From Lacinutrix sp. WUR7 (lineage in GTDB: Bacteria > Bacteroidota > Bacteroidia > Flavobacteriales > Flavobacteriaceae), in assembly GCF_016864015.1 (NCBI RefSeq), contig NZ_CP045067.1:159001-223000 (forward strand): DNA of 64,000 nucleotides, in the 5' to 3' direction. The position numbers and the translations under genes are program-made. Under the pieces are notes generated by a model, which was not told where the DNA came from, ran no database searches, and was given only the letters and a program-made list of their open reading frames with translations. Below, in pieces: positions 47,541-56,457 of the stretch (position 1 is its first letter; each line of letters opens with the position of its first letter).

Positions 47541-48119
47541 TTAAACATGCTCTAACACAACAAAGCGTTTAATAATATAGTTCATTATTTTATAGAACAT
47601 AAAACCAGATAGTGCGCCAAAAGTCATTCCGCAAAGAATATCTAAAGGATAATGCACGCCAACATAAATTCTGCTATATGCCACAATTGCACTCCAAAGA
47701 AGTAACATAAAAATGAGTTTTTTATAATAAGGTCTAAGTAACAAACCTGAAAAAACTGCTGCTGCCATGGTGTTTGATGCATGCCCAGAAAAGAAACCAT
47801 AAGGTCCACAACGCTCTGCAATAAAGCGCATTTGTTCCATGACACCTTCTTGTCGGCAAGGTCTAGCACGCTGAAAACCGTGTTTAAAAAGATTGGTTAT
47901 TTGGTCGGTAAACGTAACCATAAGTGCAATTAGCAAAACAGAAAAGACTAATGTTTTTAACCCGAATTGCTTATAGATTAAAAACAACAACAAAGCATAT
48001 AAAGGAATAAACGTGAGCTTATTGGTTATCAATAACCACAAAGCATCCCAAGTTGGCGTTCCTAAATTATTTAAAAATAAAAATAATTCTTTATCGTATT
48101 GTATCAGTTGGTCTAGCAT
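47541..48119 (-). CDS. PAP2 family phosphatase
   Basis: 192 aa with about five membrane helices. The three catalytic motifs are present: KHGFQRARPC (KxxxxxxRP), FFSGHASNTMA (SGH) and SRIYVGVHYPLDI (SRxxxxxHxxxD). Such enzymes remove phosphate from undecaprenyl pyrophosphate, lipid A or phosphatidate; which one cannot be decided here. It lies convergent to the ArnT-like gene, consistent with lipid/glycan metabolism. Confidence 0.87.
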   Translation of the reverse strand: MLDQLIQYDKELFLFLNNLGTPTWDALWLLITNKLTFIPLYALLLFLIYKQFGLKTLVFSVLLIALMVTFTDQITNLFKHGFQRARPCRQEGVMEQMRFIAERCGPYGFFSGHASNTMAAAVFSGLLLRPYYKKLIFMLLLWSAIVAYSRIYVGVHYPLDILCGMTFGALSGFMFYKIMNYIIKRFVVLEHV

Positions 48120-48221
48120 TTTCTATTTTTTGGGCGTTCCTTTTTGCACTTTTTTGCCAAATTTAGTATTCGTCTTTCCGATTAGCAAAAAGTCAGGCTT
48201 TACGCTACAATCTTTTTTAAG

Positions 48222-48253
48222 AAAAATAAAAAAGGATTTTCACTGCAATCCTT
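48222..48253 (-). terminator. Intrinsic terminator for the 75-aa protein gene
   Basis: Read on the minus strand, AAGGATT and AATCCTT form a stem around an 8-nt loop followed by TTTTATTTTTC, 8 bp after the stop at 48261. Confidence 0.7.
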
Positions 48254-48260
48254 AACGCAG

Positions 48261-48488
48261 TTATTCATCGTAACGCGCTACTTCTCTATCGTAAAAAGCA
48301 GTCGCTTCTGTTATTAGATTCTCCGTTTCTAGTTCTAGTTCCTTTTGATCGTGTTGATCAAAATCTTCTAACCATTCTACCTCATCATCTTCCAAGTTGA
48401 TAATAAACATTGGAAATTCTGTGTGTATTACAAAGATTGCATTTGGATGATCTGTATTGTCACCAAGTATAAATTTAGGAAGTGTCAT
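48261..48488 (-). CDS. Conserved small acidic protein
   Basis: 75 aa from the ATG at 48488 (MTLPKFILGDN). A longer reading from 48578 would run through the MATE stop region and is less likely. Acidic C-terminal half (INLEDDEVEWLEDF, ELELETENLI). It resembles short proteins conserved in Flavobacteriaceae with no known function. It follows the MATE gene by 89 bp on the same strand. Confidence 0.7.
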   Translation of the reverse strand: MTLPKFILGDNTDHPNAIFVIHTEFPMFIINLEDDEVEWLEDFDQHDQKELELETENLITEATAFYDREVARYDE

Positions 48489-48577
48489 TTGTCTAGTTTT
48501 GTTTTTACAAATATAAATATTTTGTCTGTTCCAGCGCTGTCCAGAACGAATAGGTTTCGACAGCGCTCCACCTGACA

Positions 48578-49954
48578 TTAACGTTCAGCATTAATCAGCT
48601 TTTTAGTCAAATAGTTAAAACGAATAAACAATAATATAGATGCTGTTGTTAATCCTGCAAGTAATCCTAACCAAATACCAAAACTAGCATAAGCTTCTTC
48701 TTTACCAAAAAACCAGCTTACTGGAAAACCAACTAGCCAATAGGAAACAAAGGTAATGATGGTTGGTATTTTTACATCTTGCAAACCACGTAAAGCACCA
48801 AGAACTACAACTTGAATACTATCACTGATTTGAAAAATGGCTGCTGCAAGCATTAATTTAGACGCAATAGCAACTACTTCGGTATTGTCTACTAAATTTT
48901 TGGCATCATCAAAATCGACATATAACTTAGGTAATTGATTACGAAATGCAAAAAAGAGCAAAGCAAAACAAGTTGCAAAAATAATACCTAGTAAAAATAA
49001 TGAAAAGGCAATTCTTCGCAGTTCCACATAATTTTGTAATCCTTTTTGGTTACCAACGCGTACCATAGAAGCAACACTTAAACCCATTGCAATCATAAAG
49101 GTCATAGAGCTTAGGTTTAAGGCTATTTGGTTTGCTGCTTGCGGATTTTTACCAAGTAACCCACTCAACCAAACTGCTGCTGTAAAAATAGCAACCTCAA
49201 AAAACATTTGCATAGCACTTGGTGTTCCTAAACCAATAATTTTTTTCATCATGCTACTTTCTAACACGAAAAATTTAATATTGGTTACATAATCTTTCGA
49301 TTTTTCTTTTCCTCTTAATAGCCACCATAAGTAGATCACCATGACCACTCGTGATACTAAAGTACCATAAGCTGCGCCAATAATACCAAGTTCTGGAAAT
49401 CCAAACTTACCAAAAATCAGTAAATAGTTTAAAACCACATTAATAACATTCGCTAAAATGGTTGCGTACATGGGGTATTTAGTCATAGATAAACCATCAC
49501 TAAATTGTTTAAACGCTTGAAATATAATTAACGGAATTAAAGAAAAAGCGACCAAATCTAAATAAGGAATGGCAAAGGCAACAACCTCTTCCGGTTGTTT
49601 CATTAGATACATCAGCGGTTTGGCAAAAAACACCATAAAAAATAGTGAAATACCTAAAACGGTACACAAAAATAAACCGTGTTTAAAAGCCGATTTCCCT
49701 TGTTTAAAATCGTTTGCAGCATCTGCTTCAGCTACCAAAGGCGTGATTGCAGTACTAAAACCAATACCTAAAGACATAGCTATAAAAATAAAGCTATTAC
49801 CCAGAGAAACCGCAGCTAATTCTGCAGTACCCAGTTGGCCAACCATAATATTATCTATAAACTGAACAAAGGTATGACCAAGCATACCTAGCATTACAGG
49901 AGCTGCAAGTTTCCAGTTATATTTAAATTCTTTTGTATAATCTTGTAATACCAT
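48578..49954 (-). CDS. MATE family efflux transporter
   Basis: 458 aa, about 12 membrane helices in two halves. NIMVGQLGTAELAAVSLGNSFIFI is the N-terminal MATE motif, and GLSVASMVRVGNQKG is its counterpart in the second half, as in NorM-type proteins. It should export cationic drugs or metabolites against H+ or Na+. It forms a minus-strand unit with the 75-aa protein. Confidence 0.93.
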   Translation of the reverse strand: MVLQDYTKEFKYNWKLAAPVMLGMLGHTFVQFIDNIMVGQLGTAELAAVSLGNSFIFIAMSLGIGFSTAITPLVAEADAANDFKQGKSAFKHGLFLCTVLGISLFFMVFFAKPLMYLMKQPEEVVAFAIPYLDLVAFSLIPLIIFQAFKQFSDGLSMTKYPMYATILANVINVVLNYLLIFGKFGFPELGIIGAAYGTLVSRVVMVIYLWWLLRGKEKSKDYVTNIKFFVLESSMMKKIIGLGTPSAMQMFFEVAIFTAAVWLSGLLGKNPQAANQIALNLSSMTFMIAMGLSVASMVRVGNQKGLQNYVELRRIAFSLFLLGIIFATCFALLFFAFRNQLPKLYVDFDDAKNLVDNTEVVAIASKLMLAAAIFQISDSIQVVVLGALRGLQDVKIPTIITFVSYWLVGFPVSWFFGKEEAYASFGIWLGLLAGLTTASILLFIRFNYLTKKLINAER

Positions 49955-50034
49955 TTGGCAAAAGTAGTGCTTCGGTTTTTGCTATGCGAATAAAATTTAT
50001 GAATTAATGAAGGTGTATGCTTTGGAATAAAAGG

Positions 50035-53000
50035 TTACTCGTTAAAGTTCCAATTATCTGCATAAATTCCATAGATAAATTCCATTTCGTTTAAAAGTGT
50101 ATAGTTTTCATCTTTCCATTTTTCAAAGGATATATGATATGCGTATATTTTTACCCCTAATTCTTTTAGTGTCGTGTAATACGTTTTATTACTAATTATG
50201 GATTTTCTAGATACCGATATATATTTAATATTATTATCTTCTATAAGTTGTATTTTTTGATTGATGCTTAATCCTTTAAAAATTCTTGGTGCTGCTATAC
50301 ACTTAATATTATTATTGTTTGCTTCAATAATTGCTTTTTTAGAAAACAACTCCATCATTAGTCTATTCTTATCCACAAATGCGTCTGCAAATTCTTTAGG
50401 AGTATTCACTTTGTCTGTTACCAGAATGGCATCTTTATGGTTTTTAAACCATGCATTAATTTCGACCATAGATAATGGGGTATATTTACCCTTATTTTTA
50501 ACACTCATGAATGTTTCTAGAGAAATAGAATCTTCTGGTTTAAAGAAATTATCTTTTTTCCATTTTCCCCAATCATGGGCAGCAACAAAATGATTATCTA
50601 CTGTTTTAATAAAATCTAGTTCAAAATACCTAAAACCTCTACTATAGTTATAGTTTAAAGCCTCTAAAGAGTTGGTATATGTTTTACCATCTACAGCTCC
50701 ACCTGCATGCGCAATAAATCTAGAGGGATCCTTTTTTATAGTATTAATTTCCTTTTTATGTTTGTCATCTTGCTTAATATTTATTTGCGAAAAAAGCGTT
50801 TCATCATCCATTTGCTCCACAAATATTCCGTTTTCATAGTACGAGATATAGGAATAACCTTTATGAATATAATTTAGTTTATTAAGTCCTAATTCTTTTA
50901 ATTCAGATCTTAATTCAGCAGATTCTATGTCTTCCACATTATCTGCAACAATAATAAATTGTCTTTTTTCTTGTTTTAATTTTTTAATTATTTTTGACAG
51001 TTTATTAATATTTCCGTTATCAACGCTATAGGTTATGGTCCAGCTAGGATTATGTAATTGAATAACATTTAACCCTTTAGAAATTTTTAATTTTCTACCA
51101 TTTAATACTATGGAAGAAGGAACACTACTTACAGACGATAAGTTTGAAGCGCTTGTAACATAAAATGTACCTTCCGTATTATTTAATTTAAAATATTTGT
51201 TTTCAGCGATAGTTTCATTTTTAAAATCATATTCACCAAGTAGTTTTAAATTATCTAAGTCTTCTTTTAGAATTTCTATCTCACTTGTATAATTCTTTTT
51301 TGCTTTGCTGATAAGACCTCCCTTCCTTAAAAACACATTAATATGATTCACATCTTTTATATCCAATAAAATATTAACTCTACCATCTAGATGATTACTA
51401 AAAACTTTATCATTTTTTCTTTTATAATGTATAACTCTCATGTGCTCATCAAAAACAAAAGCATGATATCTATAGTCATTTATTGACAAACTATCCGATT
51501 CAAATTGAAGGGAATTATCGTTAGTTTTAATCTTTATGGTATTTACTGTTAGTGAATCTTTAAAATCTTCTAAACTAATTTTAAAATCTTTATTAAATCC
51601 ATTAATACTAATTGAAGCTTGATTTAGTGCTAAAATTTTCTTCTTATTATTTTCAATGAAAGCTTTTTTGTTTCCTTTTATATAGTCGGTTAAAAATTTA
51701 GCATTGTGTTTAATTTCAGCTCCATCTAAAATTATTCGAGGAAGATCTATTTGCTCAATAGGTTGGTTAGCTTCTATAGCACTTAGGTTATCTCTATTTG
51801 CATTAGTCAATAAAAATAAAGATCTATTTTCCTTATCCATTTTATCTAAAACATTTATACTATTTCCCATGATTAAATGATCTGGAAATATATAAAAAGT
51901 AGTGTTTTCTAAAATCCCTTTAGTATCTAAAAATTTTATAAAATCTTGTATCATAAAATCTACAGAAGCAACCATAAACTCAAAATCGGATTCCTTTTTT
52001 GATACATGTTTCTCCATTCTTTCATCATACCTTCCATTTGGTAAATGTGTACTAATAGTAGAAAGGTAAAGTGCAAAAGGGGCATTTTTATTGTTTAGGT
52101 CTAAGACTTGTTCTTTTGCTTCGGAAAATAAATCGAAATCATGAATTCCAAAAGATTGATCCCCATATTTTTGATCATAATAGGATTGTTCAAAATGATT
52201 AATACCATATGTTTTAAGCAAATCGTTTACTCCTGAAAACTCAGGATTACCTATTAAATACAATTGATTGTACCCAGCTTTATCAAGTACATGGCTAATT
52301 CCTGTTATTTTTGAAGCAATAGCATTTTGAAAAATGGCGTTTCCTTGGCCTTTAAAAAACATAGGTGTTCCTGTAAGATAGGTATACATGGATCCTGTAG
52401 TCCACTCACTACCATCTCCTTGATTCATATTAAAATAGCTATACTTGTTTTTAAAAGCATTTAAGTTGGGGGTTAATTTTTTTAAATCGTCTTCTAGAAA
52501 TCCTCTTTCATATGACTCTAAAGAAATAACCACAATATTTTTACCTTTTTCAGCCTTTATATCTTTGGAATATACATAGTCTTTTTCGTCTATATTTAAT
52601 TTGCTTAAAGCATTATCTAGAGTAACTTCGGTAACATTATTAAGTTTAAATATTTTATAAATATTATTAAAAACGCTATCCGAAATATTTAATAGAATAA
52701 AAGTTATTATAGCAATAACAATTACGTACGTTTTTTTAATTTTAGTATTAAACTTAGTATAGATAAATTTAAAAAGAAGAAAGATTATTATTGTAAATAG
52801 GACTAAGAAAATTGCTTCTTTCCAGAAAAACGATATACTTTTTGAAACATCATTAAAATTAGAATGCTGATAAAACTTATAATCTATCAGACTACCACCA
52901 TAATATAAAGAGCAGCATTCTAGACTAAAAAAAGTACTCAGTATTATAGAAATAACTGTGCGTATTTTTGCATTTGAAATAAGAAATAAAATAGCACTGC

Positions 53001-53040
53001 AAAAAAACAGCAGAATTATTATTTGAATAAAATCGAACAT
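50035..53040 (-). CDS. Three-part fusion: phosphoglycerol transferase (MdoB/LtaS-like), ILEI/FAM3-like domain, glycerophosphodiester phosphodiesterase
   Basis: 1001 aa. Four N-terminal membrane helices (about 3-120) precede a sulfatase-fold domain (about 168-430) with NIVVISLESYERG, GSEWTTGSMYTYLTGTP (nucleophile region) and IFPDHL. A beta-rich linker follows. Residues about 620-740 resemble an ILEI/FAM3 domain: SIVLNGRK, SKGLNVIQL, FIIVADNV, LGLNKLNYIHKGYSYISYYENG. Residues about 774-1000 form a GDPD domain with catalytic HAGG, ELDF and AHDW. The protein could both add and hydrolyse glycerol-phosphate groups outside the cytoplasm. Domain calls for the first and third parts are strong; the middle is moderate. 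Confidence 0.82.
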   Translation of the reverse strand: MFDFIQIIILLFFCSAILFLISNAKIRTVISIILSTFFSLECCSLYYGGSLIDYKFYQHSNFNDVSKSISFFWKEAIFLVLFTIIIFLLFKFIYTKFNTKIKKTYVIVIAIITFILLNISDSVFNNIYKIFKLNNVTEVTLDNALSKLNIDEKDYVYSKDIKAEKGKNIVVISLESYERGFLEDDLKKLTPNLNAFKNKYSYFNMNQGDGSEWTTGSMYTYLTGTPMFFKGQGNAIFQNAIASKITGISHVLDKAGYNQLYLIGNPEFSGVNDLLKTYGINHFEQSYYDQKYGDQSFGIHDFDLFSEAKEQVLDLNNKNAPFALYLSTISTHLPNGRYDERMEKHVSKKESDFEFMVASVDFMIQDFIKFLDTKGILENTTFYIFPDHLIMGNSINVLDKMDKENRSLFLLTNANRDNLSAIEANQPIEQIDLPRIILDGAEIKHNAKFLTDYIKGNKKAFIENNKKKILALNQASISINGFNKDFKISLEDFKDSLTVNTIKIKTNDNSLQFESDSLSINDYRYHAFVFDEHMRVIHYKRKNDKVFSNHLDGRVNILLDIKDVNHINVFLRKGGLISKAKKNYTSEIEILKEDLDNLKLLGEYDFKNETIAENKYFKLNNTEGTFYVTSASNLSSVSSVPSSIVLNGRKLKISKGLNVIQLHNPSWTITYSVDNGNINKLSKIIKKLKQEKRQFIIVADNVEDIESAELRSELKELGLNKLNYIHKGYSYISYYENGIFVEQMDDETLFSQINIKQDDKHKKEINTIKKDPSRFIAHAGGAVDGKTYTNSLEALNYNYSRGFRYFELDFIKTVDNHFVAAHDWGKWKKDNFFKPEDSISLETFMSVKNKGKYTPLSMVEINAWFKNHKDAILVTDKVNTPKEFADAFVDKNRLMMELFSKKAIIEANNNNIKCIAAPRIFKGLSINQKIQLIEDNNIKYISVSRKSIISNKTYYTTLKELGVKIYAYHISFEKWKDENYTLLNEMEFIYGIYADNWNFNE

Positions 53041-53084
53041 TTATATATTTATTTTTGATTAGATAATTTAGTACTATACGTATT

Positions 53085-54026
53085 TTAGAAGTTAAGAACC
53101 TTTGTTTTTGCAGCTTCAAACTCCTGCATCATATCTTCCACAATTTGCGCTGTTGTTTTAATATCATGAATCAATCCTGCTATTTGTCCGATTTCTAATT
53201 CGCCATCTTCTAAATCTCCTTCAAACATACCTCTTTTTGCTCTTGCTCTACCTAGTAATTCTTTAAGTTGTTCTGGAGTTGGAGATGTTTTATAAAGTTC
53301 TTGAAGCTCATTATAAAACTTATTTTTAATCAATCTAACTGGAGCGAGTTCTTTTAATGTAAGTTGTGTATCGCCTTCCTTCGCATTCACCACTACTTTT
53401 TTAAATGCTTGATGTGCTGAGCTTTCTACGCTAGCAACAAATCGACTCCCAACTTGAACCGCATCTGCACCTAAAACCATTGCCGCTAACATGGCTTGTC
53501 CGGTGGCAATTCCACCTGCAGCTATTAATGGTATTTGTAATTGCTCTTTCACCATTGGTATTAAGGTAAGCGTTGTTGTTTCGTCTCTACCATTATGTCC
53601 TCCAGCCTCAAAACCTTCTGCTACAATAGCATCTACTCCAGCATCTTGTGCTTTTAATGCAAACTTAACACTACTTACAACGTGCACAACTGTTATTCCT
53701 TTTTCTTGTAACCATTTGGTCCATGTTTTCGGATTTCCTGCAGAAGTAAATACAACCTTTACACCTTCCTCCACAATAATATTCATGATCTCCTCTACGT
53801 TAGGATATAACATTGGAACGTTTACACCAAAAGGCTTATCTGTTGCTTTTTTACATTTCTGAATATGCTCTCTTAACACATCTGGATACATACTTCCTGC
53901 TCCAATTAATCCTAAAATTCCAGAATTACTTGCTGCTGATGCTAATTTCCATCCAGAATTCCAGATCATTCCTGCTTGAATTATAGGGTGTTTTATATGG
54001 AATAACTGTGTGATTCTATTTGCCAT
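53085..54026 (-). CDS. Nitronate monooxygenase family protein (FMN-dependent)
   Basis: 313 aa TIM barrel. HPIIQAGMIWNSG opens the domain, VVAEGFEAGGHNGRDE-like AEGFEAGGHNG is the FMN phosphate loop with the catalytic His, and IAAGGIATGQAMLAAMVLGADAVQVGSRF is the second phosphate-binding region. The family includes nitronate monooxygenases and FabK-like enoyl reductases; the HNGR segment favours the former. Confidence 0.88.
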   Translation of the reverse strand: MANRITQLFHIKHPIIQAGMIWNSGWKLASAASNSGILGLIGAGSMYPDVLREHIQKCKKATDKPFGVNVPMLYPNVEEIMNIIVEEGVKVVFTSAGNPKTWTKWLQEKGITVVHVVSSVKFALKAQDAGVDAIVAEGFEAGGHNGRDETTTLTLIPMVKEQLQIPLIAAGGIATGQAMLAAMVLGADAVQVGSRFVASVESSAHQAFKKVVVNAKEGDTQLTLKELAPVRLIKNKFYNELQELYKTSPTPEQLKELLGRARAKRGMFEGDLEDGELEIGQIAGLIHDIKTTAQIVEDMMQEFEAAKTKVLNF

Positions 54027-54129
54027 AAAAGTTTGTTTTTTAAAATGGTAATTTAAGAATTTGATTACACTCTACCAATAGAAACATGCACGATGAAATA
54101 TTAGTTTACATTTTATTACTTTTAATCTT

Positions 54130-54170
54130 TTGATATAAAAAAGCCTTTCTTCCATTAAAAAAAAGGCTTA
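54130..54170 (-). terminator. Intrinsic terminator of mnmA
   Basis: On the minus strand, AAGCCTTT and AAAGGCTT pair around a 13-nt loop, followed by TTTTAT. It begins about 21 bp after the mnmA stop. Confidence 0.75.
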
Positions 54171-54190
54171 AAATATTTACATGCATTTAT

Positions 54191-55378
54191 TTAGGAAATA
54201 ACTCCAGAACCTAAAAGCTCATCACCATGATACCAAGCTACAAACTGTCCTTCCTGAATTGCAGATTGCGGTTCTTCAAATTCTACATACATTCCAGAAT
54301 CTACTTGGTGTAAAGTAGCTTTTTGTAAATCTTGACGGTATCTAATTCTAGCCAACACTTCCATGCTTTCATCTACTTGCAGTGCTAAATCTTCACGCAC
54401 CCAATGTATTTCTTCGTTAGACACAAAAAGTGCTCTTTTATATAAACCAGGGTGATTTTTACCTTGTCCTGTATAAATAACATTATCATTAACATCGGTA
54501 TCAATAACAAATAGAGGTTCTACAGTACCACCAACGGCAAGTCCTTTACGTTGTCCTTTAGTAAAATAATGTGCTCCTTGATGCTTACCTACCACCTTAC
54601 CATCTGCAACTTTAAAATCTGCTTTTTCAGATAAATATACCAACTCTTCCTTTTTATTAGAAAAACTTGGTGCTACTTTATGAAAAGAAGCATTGCTTTC
54701 TGGTATTTCTACAATTACCCCTTCTTTAGGTTTTAATTGTTGTTGTAAAAACTCTGGAAGACGTACTTTACCAATAAAACATAAACCTTGAGAATCTTTT
54801 TTATCTGCTGTTATTAAATCTAATTTTGCAGCAATTTCTCTAACTTCTGGTTTTTTTAATTCGCCAATAGGAAATAATGCTTTTGCTAATTGGTTTTGTG
54901 ACAACTGACATAAAAAATACGATTGATCTTTATTGTCATCTGCTCCAGCAAGCAATTGAAAGGTTTCTTTTCCGTTAGTATTTATAGTTCCCTTTCTACA
55001 ATAATGCCCTGTTGCAACATAATCTGCACCAAGCTCTAGAGCAATTTTCATAAAGACATCAAACTTGATTTCTCTATTACAAAGTACATCTGGATTTGGT
55101 GTTCTTCCTTTTTCATATTCATGAAACATATAGTCTACAATACGCTCCTTGTACTGCTCACTTAAATCTACTGTTTGAAAAGGAATCCCTAATTTATCTG
55201 CAACAAGCATGGCATCATTACTATCATCTAACCAAGGACATTCGTTAGAAATAGTTACCGTATCATCATGCCAGTTTTTCATAAACAAGCCAATTACTTC
55301 ATAACCTTGCTCTTTTAATAAATAAGCAGCAACGCTTGAATCTACTCCTCCTGAAAGTCCTACTATTACTCTTTTCAT
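54191..55378 (-). CDS. mnmA: tRNA 2-thiouridine(34) synthase MnmA
   Basis: 395 aa. [18 protein letters not shown] is the PP-loop ATP pyrophosphatase site. The two catalytic cysteines are seen in [12 protein letters not shown] and [11 protein letters not shown], and [12 protein letters not shown] and DQSYFLCQL are further landmarks. MnmA adenylates and thiolates U34 of tRNA Lys, Glu and Gln. It is flanked by terminators and appears monocistronic; a TAATTTTG -7-like box lies at 55390-55383 on the minus strand. Confidence 0.96.
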   Translation of the reverse strand: MKRVIVGLSGGVDSSVAAYLLKEQGYEVIGLFMKNWHDDTVTISNECPWLDDSNDAMLVADKLGIPFQTVDLSEQYKERIVDYMFHEYEKGRTPNPDVLCNREIKFDVFMKIALELGADYVATGHYCRKGTINTNGKETFQLLAGADDNKDQSYFLCQLSQNQLAKALFPIGELKKPEVREIAAKLDLITADKKDSQGLCFIGKVRLPEFLQQQLKPKEGVIVEIPESNASFHKVAPSFSNKKEELVYLSEKADFKVADGKVVGKHQGAHYFTKGQRKGLAVGGTVEPLFVIDTDVNDNVIYTGQGKNHPGLYKRALFVSNEEIHWVREDLALQVDESMEVLARIRYRQDLQKATLHQVDSGMYVEFEEPQSAIQEGQFVAWYHGDELLGSGVIS

Positions 55379-55573
55379 GCTACAAAATTACGAATAAAAA
55401 AAATTGAATGGTATTAAAACATATTATAATGCTTTGTTAAAAAAACATACCGTTAGTCGAAAAAATAAATTATTACTCTCTTAAAACTAAAAAAATATTA
55501 ATTTAGCCTCACTATTTAGGTAACACTTTTCATTTAGATTGATTAATAGCTTATTCATAATAAAATGACTACC

Positions 55574-55607
55574 TAAAAAAAAAGCTCCTTACGCAAGTAA
55601 GGAGCTT
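55574..55607 (-). terminator. Strong intrinsic terminator after the MORN-repeat gene
   Basis: An 11-bp perfect stem, AAGCTCCTTAC (55582-55592) with GTAAGGAGCTT (55597-55607), around a 4-nt loop, followed on the minus strand by nine T residues. Confidence 0.9.
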
Positions 55608-55628
55608 ATATTTTACACCTAATTGTAA

Positions 55629-56327
55629 TTATTTTTTATACGGATTATTACTCTTTCTAGTAAAATCTTTTTCTTTTACAAGCTTACCATTTTCGTAGTA
55701 TTTCCAAACACCATGTTTTCTGTCTCTTTGGTATTGCCCTTGTAAGACCATAACACCCGCTTTATCATAAAACGTTGCTGGACCATGTAATTCTCCAGTA
55801 TCATAAACATACTCTTTTACCACAATACTTTTTTCAGTATACCAAATAGAAGGACCATGAAGCTTCCCATTTACGTAGGTTTCTGTTTGGGCTAAAACAC
55901 CATCATCATAATACACAAAACGTTGGCCATGCAATTCCCCTTTATCATTGTAAGTGTCTTTACTTAATATGCTTTTTGTTTTATTTTGATAGTACGTCCA
56001 AGTCCCAATGTATAATTTTCCATTCATTTGGCCTTCGCTAATTAATTTTCCTGTAGAAGCATAAAAGGACACTTCTGCAATATTATTATCCTTATTGAAT
56101 TGCTTATTGGCCGCCAAAACAGCTTTACCATTTACATTTTTATAAAACCTAAATACACCAATTTCTTTACCATGAAAAAATTCTCCTTGATAGCGTAAAA
56201 CATCTGTATTTTCATAATTCTTTTTCCAAACACCATGTCTTTCACCTTGGGCATCTAATTGATTTACATCTTGCGCTGAAGCAATAATTGAAAGTAAAAA
56301 AACAAAAAGGAATAGTATATTTTTCAT
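55629..56327 (-). CDS. Secreted MORN-repeat (YwqK-like) protein
   Basis: 232 aa with signal peptide MKNILFLFVFLLSIIASAQ. About seven repeats of the GELHGxxxxYxxxG type follow (GERHGVWKKNY, GKEIGVFRFY, GELHGQRFVYYDDG, GKLHGPSIWY, GELHGPATFYDKAG, DRKHGVWKYYENG). These form an extended beta-meander as in MORN/YwqK proteins. Although family names refer to antitoxins, the signal peptide argues for a periplasmic or surface structural protein. Function unknown. Confidence 0.85.
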   Translation of the reverse strand: MKNILFLFVFLLSIIASAQDVNQLDAQGERHGVWKKNYENTDVLRYQGEFFHGKEIGVFRFYKNVNGKAVLAANKQFNKDNNIAEVSFYASTGKLISEGQMNGKLYIGTWTYYQNKTKSILSKDTYNDKGELHGQRFVYYDDGVLAQTETYVNGKLHGPSIWYTEKSIVVKEYVYDTGELHGPATFYDKAGVMVLQGQYQRDRKHGVWKYYENGKLVKEKDFTRKSNNPYKK

Positions 56328-56395
56328 ATTTAAAATAACGTTAGTATATAATTAAAATTGTTAGAACAACCATCTAATCAATAAACTGTTATAGC

Positions 56396-56438
56396 AAAAA
56401 AGCTGCCAAAGTTTTAAAAACATATGGCAGCTTTTTTT
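56396..56438 (-). terminator. Intrinsic terminator of yidC (symmetrical)
   Basis: AAAAAAGCTGCCA and TGGCAGCTTTTTTT pair around a 16-nt loop, 20 bp after the yidC stop; the A/T tracts let it act in both directions. Confidence 0.85.
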
Positions 56439-56457
56439 ATTTTATTAGAAGTTTATC

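Noticed and set aside
48489-48578. 30-residue N-terminal extension of the small acidic protein
   Set aside because: Basic, unlike the rest, abutting the MATE stop; the ATG at 48488 gives the compact protein.
55629-56327. Reading the YwqK-like protein as an antitoxin
   Set aside because: It has a signal peptide and no neighbouring toxin gene; the family label is based on weak precedent.
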